A stretch of 45,122 bases of DNA from Sphingomonas sanguinis NBRC 13937 (GTDB lineage: Bacteria; Pseudomonadota; Alphaproteobacteria; Sphingomonadales; Sphingomonadaceae), in NCBI RefSeq assembly GCF_001591005.1, contig NZ_BCTY01000031.1, positions 1 through 45,122 on the forward strand. The letters are read 5' to 3'. The first letter of the stretch is position 1; the number at the start of each line of letters is the position of its first letter. This document shows positions 1-8,054 of this stretch, one piece after another. Both the position numbers and the translations under genes were made by a program. The notes below the pieces were generated by a model. That model was not told the DNA's origin and did not search any database. It saw nothing but the letters and a program-made list of their open reading frames with translations.

Positions 1-251
1 ACTAGGGACGGATTGTGAAATCTCAACTCGCTTTGGGGGGCGGGGCGGGGGATTGGTAGTCATGGACCACTCTCGGCCATAACCGCCACGATGAGACGGC
101 GTCTGCCGGGCTCGCGTGTTGTGCGTCCGTTCGTGGCAATGGTCCGAACTACGGCGCCGCAACTTTGTTTTTCTGTAAAACAATAGGCTACTGATGGTGG
201 GCTTGACGTTAAAGTCCCAGCCATTTTCGTGACCCCCATTGTCCTGGCGGC

Positions 252-279
252 AATCCTGAAATTTCCGAGGATCAGGATT
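252..279 (-). terminator. Inverted repeat downstream of tRNA-Arg, possible terminator
   Basis: Perfect 8-bp arms AATCCTGA (252-259) and TCAGGATT (272-279) enclose a 12-base loop. The repeat lies 8 bases past the 3' end of the minus-strand tRNA. There is no clear U-run on the minus strand, so the terminator role is inferred from position only. I see nothing else I can support in positions 1-251. Confidence 0.3.
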
Positions 280-287
280 TTGAAAAT

Positions 288-364
288 TGGCGCGCCCGGA
301 GGGATTCGAACCCCCGACCGAGGAGGTAGAAGCTCCTTGCTCTATCCAACTGAGCTACGGACGC
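288..364 (-). tRNA. tRNA-Arg (anticodon UCU), CCA encoded
   Basis: Read on the minus strand, the acceptor arm GCGTCCG pairs with CGGGCGC (one G-U pair). The D-arm is GCTCAGTTGGATAGAGC. The anticodon stem AGGAG/CTCCT frames the loop CTTCTAC, giving anticodon UCU, which reads the arginine codons AGA and AGG. The T-arm carries the usual GGTTCGAATCC core. Discriminator G and the CCA tail (plus-strand positions 288-290) are genome-encoded. tRNA genes of this kind often serve as phage or island attachment sites, but no second copy of the 3' end is visible in the window. Confidence 0.96.
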
Positions 365-445
365 GCGGATGGCGGTGTCCCTAGCGTGGTTTGCGTGGGT
401 TGGGAATGGCGATAAATGTCGCCGCTCACGGTGGAAGGGATCGGT

Positions 446-1180
446 ATGGGCGTGGAACGAGTGGTGGCGGACCGCGACATGGAACGCGGCGCGTTTCGCT
501 GGTTCGACTTCGTCATGGCGGCGTTCGTGACCATTCTGTTGCTGTCCAACGTCATCGGCGCGGGCAAGGTGGCGGTCATCAATCTGCCGCTGGTCGGGCA
601 GTGGCCGTTTGGGGCGGGCATCCTGTTCTTTCCGCTGAGCTATGTCATCGGTGACGTACTGACCGAGGTCTATGGCTATGCCCGCGCGCGCCGGGTGATC
701 TGGGCGGGGACGGCGGCGGTGCTGTTCATGGCGTTCATGAGCTATGTCGTCGTGGCACTGCCGCCCGCGCCGAGCTGGACCAACCAGGCCGCCTATGAGG
801 TCATCTTCGGCCAGGTGCCGCGCATCGTGCTGGCCAGCGTTTGCGCCTTTTGGGCGGGCGAGTTCGCCAATGCCTATGTGATGGCGCGGATGAAGCTATG
901 GACCGGCGGGCGGCACCTCTGGTCACGGACCATCGGCTCGACGCTGGTAGGGCAGGGGGTGGACAGCCTGATCTTCTATCCGCTGGCCTTCTGGGGCGCG
1001 GTGGGCTGGACGCCGCATCTGGTCGTCGTGGTGCTGTTCACGCAATGGGCGCTGAAGGTGGGCTGGGAGGTGTTGCTGACCCCGGTGACCTATCTGATCG
1101 TCGGCTGGCTGAAGCGCGCCGAGGGGGTGGATGTGTTCGACGAAGGCACGGACTTTTCGCCGTTCCGGGCGCGGGTTTGA
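446..1180 (+). CDS. yhhQ: Queuosine precursor transporter, YhhQ/DUF165 family
   Basis: Inner-membrane protein of the vitamin/queuosine precursor (VUT) family, which imports 7-cyano- or 7-aminomethyl-7-deazaguanine for tRNA queuosine synthesis. The 244-residue protein is very hydrophobic, with about six membrane segments. It carries the family signature around SYVIGDVLTEVYGYARARR. I place the start at the ATG at 446 because GGAAGGG lies 6 bases upstream. ATGs at 416 and 479 are in frame, but 416 lacks a ribosome-binding site and 479 would trim the N-terminus. The gene stands alone, with a large palindrome directly downstream. The substrate is inferred from the family. Confidence 0.88.
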   Translation: MGVERVVADRDMERGAFRWFDFVMAAFVTILLLSNVIGAGKVAVINLPLVGQWPFGAGILFFPLSYVIGDVLTEVYGYARARRVIWAGTAAVLFMAFMSYVVVALPPAPSWTNQAAYEVIFGQVPRIVLASVCAFWAGEFANAYVMARMKLWTGGRHLWSRTIGSTLVGQGVDSLIFYPLAFWGAVGWTPHLVVVVLFTQWALKVGWEVLLTPVTYLIVGWLKRAEGVDVFDEGTDFSPFRARV

Positions 1181-1192
1181 GTTGGGTTTTGG

Positions 1193-1395
1193 TTCACGCG
1201 AAGCCGCGATGGCGCGAAGAAGGGATTGGTTCGCGCGGAGGCGCGGAGGGCGCAGAGAGGTCGTACGCAGCGTCAGCTGCAATATTTCCTGAGCAGCCAT
1301 AGTGAGGCGGGAAGGCGTTGCCAAACGCGAACCCCCTCCGCGTTCTCCGCGCCTCTGCGCGAACCAATCCCTTCTTCGCGCCGTCGCGTGATTCC
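1193..1395. repeat. Large imperfect palindrome, repeat family A copy 1
   Basis: This fills most of the gap between yhhQ and purQ (1181-1483). Two arms of roughly 70-80 bases are near-perfect inverted copies. The best core is a perfect 25-bp inverted repeat, 1212-1236 against 1357-1381, built around GAAGGGATTGGTTCGCGC. The arms continue through GGAGGCGCGGAG-type blocks. The core at 1225-1259 recurs at 17406-17440 with two differences. There is no open frame with coding character and no transposase. A non-autonomous mobile or extragenic palindromic element is the likeliest explanation. Confidence 0.8.
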
Positions 1396-1400
1396 AAATG

Positions 1401-1434
1401 AAAAAGGGGAAGCGAGTTGCCTCGCTTCCCCTTT
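1401..1434 (-). terminator. Rho-independent terminator of purC-purS-purQ
   Basis: A perfect 14-bp stem (1403-1416 with 1421-1434, arms AAAGGGGAAGCGAG and its complement) closes a TTGC loop. Read on the minus strand, it is followed by a run of five U from plus-strand A1401-A1405. It lies 50 bases past the purQ stop. Confidence 0.9.
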
Positions 1435-1483
1435 CAAATGTCATCCCGTGGTCTTCGACTTCGCTCAGGCTAAACGGGAAGGA

Positions 1484-2152
1484 TTACGCCCCCACCATCT
1501 CCAGCAGGCCCTCGAACAAGCGGCGGCCATGGTCGCCACCGTGGGCGGCTTCGATGCGGCGCTCGGGGTGGGGCATCATGCCCAGCACGTTGCGCTTCTC
1601 GTTCAGCACGCCCGCGATGTTGCGGGCCGAGCCGTTGACGTCCTCGGCGTAGCGGAAGGCCACGCGGCCTTCGCCTTCCAAGCGGTCGAGCGTGTCGGCA
1701 TCGGCGAAGTAGTTGCCGTCATGATGCGCGACCGGGATGCGGATCGTCTCGCCCTGTTCGTACAGGCGGGTGAACGCGCTGTCGGTGTTCGCCACCTCCA
1801 GGTTCACGTCGCGGCACACGAAGTTGAGCGAGCGGTTGCGCATCAGCGCGCCCGGCAGCAGCCCGGTTTCGGCCAGCACCTGGAAGCCGTTGCACACGCC
1901 GAACACCGGCGTGCCCTTGTTCGCCGATTCCACCACCGCGCGCATGATCGGCGAACGGGCCGCGATCGCGCCGCAGCGGAGATAGTCGCCATAGGAGAAG
2001 CCGCCCGGCACGCCGATCAGCCCCAGCCCCTCAGGCAGTTCGCTGTCGCCGTGCCAGACCATGGCCGGCTTGACACCCGTCACCGCCTCCAGCGCGACGG
2101 CGAGGTCGCGGTCGCAGTTCGAGCCCGGAAAGACGATGACTGCGGTCTTCAT
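1484..2152 (-). CDS. purQ: Phosphoribosylformylglycinamidine synthase subunit PurQ
   Basis: Glutaminase subunit of FGAM synthase, which releases ammonia from glutamine for PurL in de novo purine synthesis. The 222-residue protein starts [16 protein letters not shown], typical of class I glutamine amidotransferases of this family. The nucleophile is Cys87 in VFGVCNGFQ, and the His-Glu pair lies in the PHPE motif near the C-terminus. The start codon overlaps the purS stop by one base (TGATG), so translation is probably coupled. A strong terminator follows. The large subunit purL is not in the window. Confidence 0.97.
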   Translation of the reverse strand: MKTAVIVFPGSNCDRDLAVALEAVTGVKPAMVWHGDSELPEGLGLIGVPGGFSYGDYLRCGAIAARSPIMRAVVESANKGTPVFGVCNGFQVLAETGLLPGALMRNRSLNFVCRDVNLEVANTDSAFTRLYEQGETIRIPVAHHDGNYFADADTLDRLEGEGRVAFRYAEDVNGSARNIAGVLNEKRNVLGMMPHPERRIEAAHGGDHGRRLFEGLLEMVGA

Positions 2153-2382
2153 CAGGCGCGCTCCACCCGGTAATTCTCGATGACGGTGTTGGCGAGCAGC
2201 TGGCGGCACATCTCGTCGATCTGCGCGTCGGTCGTCGCATCGGCAACTTCCAGCTCGATCAGCTTGCCCGCGCGCACGTCATTGACGCCCGCAAAGCCCA
2301 GGCTCTCCAGCGCATGGTGGATCGCCTTGCCCTGCGGGTCGAGCACGCCGGGCTTCAGGGTGACGAAAATCTTCAGCTTCAT
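2152..2382 (-). CDS. purS: Phosphoribosylformylglycinamidine synthase subunit PurS
   Basis: Small 76-residue subunit that holds PurQ and PurL together in the three-part FGAM synthase found in alphaproteobacteria and Gram-positives. The sequence begins [18 protein letters not shown] and contains the expected ALESLGF and VRAGK segments. It overlaps both neighbours by one base: its ATG shares A2382 with the purC TAA, and its TGA shares a base with the purQ ATG. The three genes therefore form a tightly coupled operon. Confidence 0.96.
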   Translation of the reverse strand: MKLKIFVTLKPGVLDPQGKAIHHALESLGFAGVNDVRAGKLIELEVADATTDAQIDEMCRQLLANTVIENYRVERA

Positions 2383-3161
2383 TACTTGCCCCGGCTCTTG
2401 CGGTGTTCTTCCAGATCGAGGACGGCGGTGTCGCCCCCCTCGGGCAGCAGGCCCAGACGGCGCGCGACTTCCTGATAGGCCTCGACCTCGCCGCCGAGGT
2501 CGCGGCGGAAGCGATCCTTGTCCAGCTTCTCGTTGGTGGTCATGTCCCACAGGCGGCAGCCATCGGGGCTGATCTCGTCGGCCAAAATGATGCGACCGAA
2601 GTCGTTGTCCCAGATGCGGCCGAATTCCAGCTTGAAGTCGACCAGGCGGATGCCGATCGCGGCGAACATGCCCGACAGGAAGTCGTTCACGCGGATCGCC
2701 AGGTCGGCGATGTCGTGCATCTCTTCCTGGCTGGCCCAGCCGAAGCAGGCGATATGCTCGTCGGTGACCATCGGGTCGCCCAGCGCATCGTCCTTGTAAT
2801 AATATTCGATGATCGTGCGGGGCAGCTTCACGCCCTCTTCGATGCCCAGGCGCTTGGACAGCGAGCCCGCCGCGACGTTGCGCACCACGACCTCGATCGG
2901 CACGATCTCGACCTGGCGGATCAGCTGCTCGCGCATGTTCAGGCGGCGGATGAAGTGGGTCGGAACGCCGATATGGTCGAGCATGGTGAAGACATGCTCG
3001 GAGATACGATTGTTCAGCACGCCCTTGCCGTTGATCGTGCCCTTCTTCTGGGCATTGAACGCGGTGGCGTCGTCCTTGAAATACTGGATCAGCGTGCCGG
3101 GCTCGGGGCCCTCGTACAGGATCTTGGCCTTGCCTTCGTAGATTTGGCGGCGGCGAGCCAT
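2382..3161 (-). CDS. purC: Phosphoribosylaminoimidazole-succinocarboxamide synthase
   Basis: SAICAR synthetase joins aspartate to CAIR using ATP in purine synthesis. The 259-residue protein has the N-terminal [10 protein letters not shown] nucleotide-binding segment (about 8-17) and the DFKLEFG motif in the second half, and the length is normal for the family. It is first in the purC-purS-purQ operon. The promoter should lie in 3162-3439, the spacer shared with the divergent gene at 3440. I could not pick out a convincing -35/-10 pair there. Confidence 0.97.
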   Translation of the reverse strand: MARRRQIYEGKAKILYEGPEPGTLIQYFKDDATAFNAQKKGTINGKGVLNNRISEHVFTMLDHIGVPTHFIRRLNMREQLIRQVEIVPIEVVVRNVAAGSLSKRLGIEEGVKLPRTIIEYYYKDDALGDPMVTDEHIACFGWASQEEMHDIADLAIRVNDFLSGMFAAIGIRLVDFKLEFGRIWDNDFGRIILADEISPDGCRLWDMTTNEKLDKDRFRRDLGGEVEAYQEVARRLGLLPEGGDTAVLDLEEHRKSRGK

Positions 3162-3389
3162 GCGGCGGTCCCCTGAAATGAGTACAGCCCCGGCGCCCCC
3201 ATGCTGAGGCCCGAGGCGGGATGGCGCGGCCTATAATGGATGCCGTGCGGCGGCGCAATGGAGGAGGGGGCTTCGTCCGCGCAACATGCGACATCGCACA
3301 CACCAGGATTACGTCGTCGTCATCTGCAGTCCATGATGAAGGCTAACTAGATTGAAGATTAAAAAAAGGTAAGGTTCAAAGTATAGGAA

Positions 3390-3460
3390 ACCGATCATCC
3401 AAGTCATGGGTTCTGTCTATGCTTGCAAAGGAGGTAGTCATGAACAAGCTGATGATCGGT
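3390..3460 (+). promoter_or_regulatory. 10-bp inverted repeat spanning ribosome-binding site and start codon
   Basis: ACCGATCATC (3390-3399) and GATGATCGGT (3451-3460) are perfect inverted arms. They enclose the ribosome-binding site (AAAGGAGG, about 3428-3434) and the ATG at 3440 in a 51-base loop. If the transcript starts upstream of 3390, the two arms could pair and place the start site in a large loop. A regulatory role is inferred. Confidence 0.4.
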
Positions 3461-3829
3461 ATTGTTGGTGGGGCTCTGATGGTGACGGCGGGAACTGCAA
3501 TGGCGCGGCCGCTTCATGTAGCGCAGCAGCCGCAAATCTGGGAACAGGCCCATGTTCCGCTGGCCAATGGCATGGAGGCCATCGCGGTGGTCAAGAACGG
3601 CGCCAAGGAACGCACGGTCGCCTGCCGCGACACCGCGGACGTGCTGGCGACCTTCCGCCCCGAAGTCGTGGCGTTCCAGCCGGTCCGCGGACCGCATGGC
3701 AAGGTGAAGACCGACGAGGATGTCGCCGGGGTTGAAACCTTCACCCCGGTCGCCTTCCAGAACTGCACCGTCGCCGCAGGCGATCACTTCCAGCAGGACG
3801 TGACCCAGGCGCAGGCGGGTCAGGCCTGA
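3440..3829 (+). CDS. Small secreted protein of unknown function
   Basis: I do not recognise a named family. The 129-residue protein has a classical signal peptide (1-22, ending TAMA) and should be periplasmic or secreted. The mature part has two cysteines (Cys62 and Cys109) that could form a disulfide, and a polar Gln-rich tail. I chose the ATG at 3440 because an excellent ribosome-binding site, AAAGGAGG, precedes it at ideal distance. An ATG at 3419 is in frame but would extend ahead of the signal peptide. It is monocistronic, transcribed divergently from purC and closed by its own terminator. Confidence 0.8.
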   Translation: MNKLMIGIVGGALMVTAGTAMARPLHVAQQPQIWEQAHVPLANGMEAIAVVKNGAKERTVACRDTADVLATFRPEVVAFQPVRGPHGKVKTDEDVAGVETFTPVAFQNCTVAAGDHFQQDVTQAQAGQA

Positions 3830-3853
3830 GCCGACCGGTATCGCCGAGAACGA

Positions 3854-3886
3854 AGCGGGCGCGACTCTCCCATCGCGCCCGCTTTG
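3854..3886 (+). terminator. Hairpin terminator after the small secreted protein gene
   Basis: A perfect 11-bp stem, AGCGGGCGCGA (3854-3864) with TCGCGCCCGCT (3873-3883), has an 8-base loop and is followed by a short T-rich tail (TTTGT). It lies 24 bases after the stop codon of the gene at 3440. Confidence 0.75.
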
Positions 3887-3999
3887 TCGTGGGCGGAGCG
3901 ACCGGTCGACTGGCTGCATCTGCCCGCATGAGGCCCTTGTTCCCCATTTGATCTGTGCGATTGCCCCTCGGGCGCGGGCTTGCTAGAAGCTCGGCTTCC

Positions 4000-6252
4000 A
4001 TGGCGATCGATCTCCGCGACAATCCTCCCGTCGGCATATTGGATGCCCCCTTCGACAGTGCGCTGTCGGAGCGGTATCTGGTCTATGCGCTGTCCACGAT
4101 CACCGCGCGCTCGCTGCCCGATGTGCGCGACGGACTGAAGCCCGTCCACCGGCGTCTTCTCTGGGCGATGCGGCTGCTGAAGCTCGACCCGGCCTCGGGC
4201 TATAAGAAATGCGCGCGCGTCGTCGGCGACGTCATCGGTAAATACCACCCGCATGGCGACCAGTCGGTCTATGACGCGATGGTCCGGCTCGCCCAGGATT
4301 TTGCGCTGCGTTATCCGCTGGTCGACGGGCAGGGCAATTTCGGCAATATCGACGGCGATAACGCCGCCGCCTATCGTTATACCGAGGCGCGGCTGACCCA
4401 GGTCGCCATCGACCTGATGGATGGCCTCGACGAAGACGCCGTCGCCTATCGCCCGACCTATAATGGCGAAGAACAGGAGCCGGAGCTCTTCCCCGGCCTG
4501 TTCCCGAACCTGCTGGCGAACGGCGCGAGCGGCATCGCGGTCGGCATGGCGACCAGCATCCCGCCGCACAATGCGGCCGAGCTGCTGGAGGCCGCGATCC
4601 TGCTGGTCGATCAGCCGGATGCGGACGACGATGCGATCCTGGCCCTGGTCAAAGGGCCCGACTTCCCGACCGGCGGTATCGTCGTCGATGCGCCCGCCAT
4701 CCTGCGCGAAAGCTATACGACGGGGCGGGGCGGCTTTCGCGTCCGCGCCCGCTTCGAGATCGAGCGCGAAAAGGGCGGCGGCTGGCAGATCGTCATCAGC
4801 GAAATCCCCTACGGCGTCGCCAAGGGCAAGCTGATCGAACAGATCGCCACGCTCATCAACGATAAGAAGCTGCCGATCCTGGCCGATGTGCGTGACGAAT
4901 CGGATGCGCAGGTTCGCATCGTCCTCGAACCGCGCGCGCGCACCGTCGATCCGCAGGTGCTGATGGACGGCCTGTTCCGCTTCTCCGACCTGGAGACGCG
5001 GGTCAGCCTGAACCTCAATGTCCTCGACAAGGACCGTACCCCGCGCGTCATGTCCTTGCGCGAGGCGCTGGCCGCTTGGGTCGAGCATCAGTTTGTCGTG
5101 CTGCGCCGCCGCTCCGAGCACCGGCTGAGCAAGATCGCCGACCGGATCGAGCTGCTCGACGGCTATCTGGTCGCCTATCTCAACCTCGACCGGGTGATCG
5201 AGATCATCCGCACCGAGGACGAGCCCAAGGCGGTCATGATCGAGGAGTTCCGCCTGACCGATCGTCAGGCCGAGGCGATCCTGAACATGCGCCTCCGCTC
5301 GCTCCGGCGGCTGGAGGAGTTCGAGATTCGCGGCGAGCGCGACAAGCTCGACAAGGAACGCGAGCAGTTGACCCTGCTACTGGGCTCCGAACAGCGCCAG
5401 CGGACGCGGATGAAGAAGGATCTGGCGAAGATTCGCGACCGTTATGGTCCCGAAACCGCGTTGGGCGCGCGTCGCACCGCGATCGAGGAAGCCGCCCCGA
5501 CCCGCGACATCCCGCTGGAGGCGATGATCGAGCGCGAGCCGATCACCGTCATCCTGTCGCAGCGCGGCTGGATTCGCGCGATGAAGGGGCATGTCGACCT
5601 CGCTTCGGCCGACACCGCGAAGTTCAAGGAGGGCGACGGCCCCGCCTTTGCCTTCCATGCCCAGACGACCGACAAGCTGCTGCTGGCGGCGGCGAACGGG
5701 CGGTTCTTCACGCTGGCGGCGGACAAGCTGCCCGGCGGGCGCGGCTTTGGCGAGCCGGTGCGGGCGATGATCGACCTGGACGGATCGATCGGTATCGTCG
5801 GTTTCCTGCCCGCCTCGCGAAGCCCCAAGCTGCTGGTCGCCGCTTCGGACGGGCGTGGCTTCATCGTGCCCGCCGCCGATACCATCGCCGAGACTCGCAA
5901 AGGCAAGACGGTGCTGACGCCGCGCGCGGGCGCGACGCTGAAGGTCGTGCGGCCGGTCGGTGCCGAACACGACTATGTCGCGGCGATCGGGGACAATCGC
6001 AAGCTGCTGGTCTTCCCGCTGACCGAGTTCGTCGAGCTGTCGCGCGGGACGGGCGTCCAACTGCAGCGTTATCGCGATGGCGGCCTGTCGGACGCGACGA
6101 CGTTCGCGTTCAAGGACGGGCTCAGCTGGCCGATGGGCGGCGATACCGGACGGGTGCGGACGGAGACCGATCTGTCGGCCTGGCGCACCGCACGCGGCGC
6201 GGCGGGACGGATGCCGCCCACCGGCTTCCCGCGCGACAACCGCTTCGATTGA
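4000..6252 (+). CDS. parC: DNA topoisomerase IV subunit A
   Basis: Breaks and rejoins DNA to unlink daughter chromosomes, working with ParE (not in the window). The 750-residue protein has the winged-helix/tower core with catalytic Tyr127 in [11 protein letters not shown]. Its C-terminal beta-pinwheel is degenerate and lacks the GyrA-box, which separates it from GyrA. In the quinolone-contact helix ([10 protein letters not shown]) the position matching E. coli ParC Ser80 is Gln88, and the Glu84 position is Asp92. The start at ATG 4000 gives [10 protein letters not shown]; an upstream in-frame GTG at 3955 would add 15 atypical residues. Confidence 0.96.
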   Translation: MAIDLRDNPPVGILDAPFDSALSERYLVYALSTITARSLPDVRDGLKPVHRRLLWAMRLLKLDPASGYKKCARVVGDVIGKYHPHGDQSVYDAMVRLAQDFALRYPLVDGQGNFGNIDGDNAAAYRYTEARLTQVAIDLMDGLDEDAVAYRPTYNGEEQEPELFPGLFPNLLANGASGIAVGMATSIPPHNAAELLEAAILLVDQPDADDDAILALVKGPDFPTGGIVVDAPAILRESYTTGRGGFRVRARFEIEREKGGGWQIVISEIPYGVAKGKLIEQIATLINDKKLPILADVRDESDAQVRIVLEPRARTVDPQVLMDGLFRFSDLETRVSLNLNVLDKDRTPRVMSLREALAAWVEHQFVVLRRRSEHRLSKIADRIELLDGYLVAYLNLDRVIEIIRTEDEPKAVMIEEFRLTDRQAEAILNMRLRSLRRLEEFEIRGERDKLDKEREQLTLLLGSEQRQRTRMKKDLAKIRDRYGPETALGARRTAIEEAAPTRDIPLEAMIEREPITVILSQRGWIRAMKGHVDLASADTAKFKEGDGPAFAFHAQTTDKLLLAAANGRFFTLAADKLPGGRGFGEPVRAMIDLDGSIGIVGFLPASRSPKLLVAASDGRGFIVPAADTIAETRKGKTVLTPRAGATLKVVRPVGAEHDYVAAIGDNRKLLVFPLTEFVELSRGTGVQLQRYRDGGLSDATTFAFKDGLSWPMGGDTGRVRTETDLSAWRTARGAAGRMPPTGFPRDNRFD

Positions 6253-6299
6253 TCGGTCGGCCCCGTTGCGGAACGGGGCGGGGCATCGCGCGGCCGATC
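6251..6299 (+). other. Two-tier stem-loop at the 3' end of parC
   Basis: An outer stem pairs 6251-6259 with 6291-6299 (GATCGGTCG with CGGCCGATC, one G-U pair). An inner hairpin CCCCGTT-GCGG-AACGGGG sits at 6261-6278. It overlaps the last bases of the parC stop codon. No U-run follows, so it may stabilise the 3' end or assist factor-dependent termination rather than act as an intrinsic terminator. Confidence 0.5.
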
Positions 6300-6383
6300 G
6301 GAACCATTTGCGATCGGACTCCCTGGGCGACTTTGGATCGGAATTTAGGCGGTTTTAACGTTCGCCCGCTAGGCCATCCAAAG

Positions 6384-6641
6384 ATGGCTTCGATTGCGTA
6401 TCCGGCGAAACGCTCCACGACACGGCACGTCGGGTCGATGACGTCGTGCGCCATCGGTATCATGGCCATTCCCGCTGCCGAGATTTCGGCGGCCGGGGGC
6501 AAGATCGACATCGTGGCCGCCAATGACGCTTTCCGACGCGCCTGCCTGCACGATGGCCTGACCCAGGCGATGCTGCTGGCCGAGTTGATCGACTGAGTCG
6601 AGACGTTCCTGGCGTCGGACCGCCAGTCGATCGAATTTCCG
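6384..6641 (+). pseudogene. PAS-like N-terminal piece cut off by an in-frame TGA
   Basis: The frame of the GGDEF-EAL gene at 6642 runs upstream to an ATG at 6384 and is interrupted only by a TGA at 6594-6596. Before the stop it encodes 70 residues, including KIDIVAANDAFRRACL, which looks like the start of a PAS fold (the 'AN.AF' motif). After the stop the frame resumes with VETFLASDRQSIEF and runs straight into the annotated start. The ancestral gene was therefore probably a PAS-GGDEF-EAL protein of about 556 residues. A recent nonsense mutation or a sequencing error would both explain this. Confidence 0.6.
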
Positions 6642-8054
6642 ATGCAACTGGGCGATGTGATCGACGCCCGCTATTTCCAGGCCACGCTGACCCGCTCGGC
6701 CGAAGACCAGCCCGACGCCTGCGTCCTGATGCTGGTCGACCAGACCGCGCAGCACCACACCGAACGCAGCCTGCGTCGGGAGATGACGACCGACAGCCTG
6801 ACCGGCCTGCCCAATCGGCAAGGCTTTGGCGACCTGATCGAGGCGGTGATGGCTACTGGTCAGCGCCATGCGGTGCTGGTGATCGACATCAACCGGTTCG
6901 GCCGGTTGAACGCCTGCATGGGCTCGCTGGTCGGCGACGAGTTGCTCATCACGGTCGCGCGCCGCCTGAAGGGGGCGCTGCGGTCGCGCGACTCGATCGG
7001 GCGGATCGGCGGCAACGAGTTCGGCATCCTGATGATGATCGACGGCAGCGAGGACGAGGCGCATGTCCTGGCCGACCGCATCGATCGCGCGCTTCGGGCG
7101 CCGTTCCGGTTGACCGATTATGAAGTGAATGTCGAAGGATCGGTGGGCATCGCCTTCAACGAGGGGCCCGACGACGATGCAGAAGAACTGATCCGGCACG
7201 CCCAGTTCGCGGTGAAACACGCCAAGGCGGCGGGCCGCACGCAAATCTATCACCCCCAGGCCTTCACCATCGCCCGCGCCCAGTTCGCGATGGAAACCGC
7301 GCTGCGCCGCGCCATCGAGCAGGACGAACTGCATCTGGCCTATCAGCCGATCTGCGACCTCTCCTCCGGCAAGACGGTGTCGTTCGAGGCGCTGGCGCGG
7401 TGGTGTGATGCCGATGGCCGGCATCACTCGCCCGCCGATTTCATCCCGGTCGCCGAGGAATCGGGGCTGATCATGCCGCTCGGCCGTTGGGCGGTGACCA
7501 AGGCGCTAGGGCAGCTGGCGGCGTGGGACCGCGCGGCGGGTGGCGACTGCGGCGTCCGCATGTCGGTCAATGTCTCGGCCATCCAGCTGCAGCGCGACGA
7601 CATTCCGACGATGATCCGGGACGCGCTGGCCGATACGGGCATTGCGGGCGAGCGGCTGACGCTGGAGCTGACCGAAAGCGCGATCGTCGGCGACCCCGAC
7701 CGGGTGACCGCGATCCTGGAGGCGTTGAAGGCGCTGGGCACCACGATCGCGATGGACGATTTCGGCACCGGCTATTCCAGCCTGGCCTATCTTCAGAAGC
7801 TGCCGATCGACGTGCTCAAGATCGACCGCAGCTTCGTGTCGGGCATGTTGGCCGACCGCGACAAGATCGCGATCGTCCGCGCGATCCTGGGCCTGGCCCA
7901 GGCGCTGGGCATGAAAACCACCGCCGAAGGGATCGAGGCGGTCGAGCTGGGCCAAACGCTGGCCGCGCTAGGCTGCAGCTATGGCCAGGGCTATTATTAT
8001 TCGCGTCCGCTCGAACCCGATGCCGCCTGGGCGCTGATCGCGCGTCAGGCCTGA
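6642..8054 (+). CDS. GGDEF-EAL cyclic-di-GMP signalling protein, N-terminally truncated
   Basis: Predicted cyclic-di-GMP phosphodiesterase. Starting at ATG 6642 the protein has 470 residues: the remnant of a PAS domain, a GGDEF domain (about 48-205) and an EAL domain (about 215-465). The cyclase motif is GGNEF (123-127), with Asn in place of the metal-binding Asp/Glu, so cyclase activity is unlikely. The EAL domain looks intact: EAL at 249-251, DDFGTGYSSL, LKIDRSFV and AEGIE. There is no ribosome-binding site before 6642, in keeping with the true gene starting upstream beyond the TGA at 6594. Its 3' end overlaps the convergent cca gene by 10 bases. Confidence 0.82.
   Translation: MQLGDVIDARYFQATLTRSAEDQPDACVLMLVDQTAQHHTERSLRREMTTDSLTGLPNRQGFGDLIEAVMATGQRHAVLVIDINRFGRLNACMGSLVGDELLITVARRLKGALRSRDSIGRIGGNEFGILMMIDGSEDEAHVLADRIDRALRAPFRLTDYEVNVEGSVGIAFNEGPDDDAEELIRHAQFAVKHAKAAGRTQIYHPQAFTIARAQFAMETALRRAIEQDELHLAYQPICDLSSGKTVSFEALARWCDADGRHHSPADFIPVAEESGLIMPLGRWAVTKALGQLAAWDRAAGGDCGVRMSVNVSAIQLQRDDIPTMIRDALADTGIAGERLTLELTESAIVGDPDRVTAILEALKALGTTIAMDDFGTGYSSLAYLQKLPIDVLKIDRSFVSGMLADRDKIAIVRAILGLAQALGMKTTAEGIEAVELGQTLAALGCSYGQGYYYSRPLEPDAAWALIARQA

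Noticed and set aside
288..364. tRNA-Arg as an attachment site of an integrated island
   Set aside because: No integrase and no repeat of the tRNA 3' end are visible; genes on the right are core. The 3' side lies at the window edge, so it cannot be tested here.
3820..5121. Open frame of about 430 codons on the minus strand across parC
   Set aside because: Low-complexity Asp/Arg/Val composition typical of antisense frames in high-GC DNA; parC on the plus strand explains the region.
6594..6596. TGA read as selenocysteine in the PAS-GGDEF-EAL gene
   Set aside because: Selenocysteine has no role in PAS domains, no selenocysteine-insertion hairpin is evident after the codon, and the context fits a nonsense mutation better.
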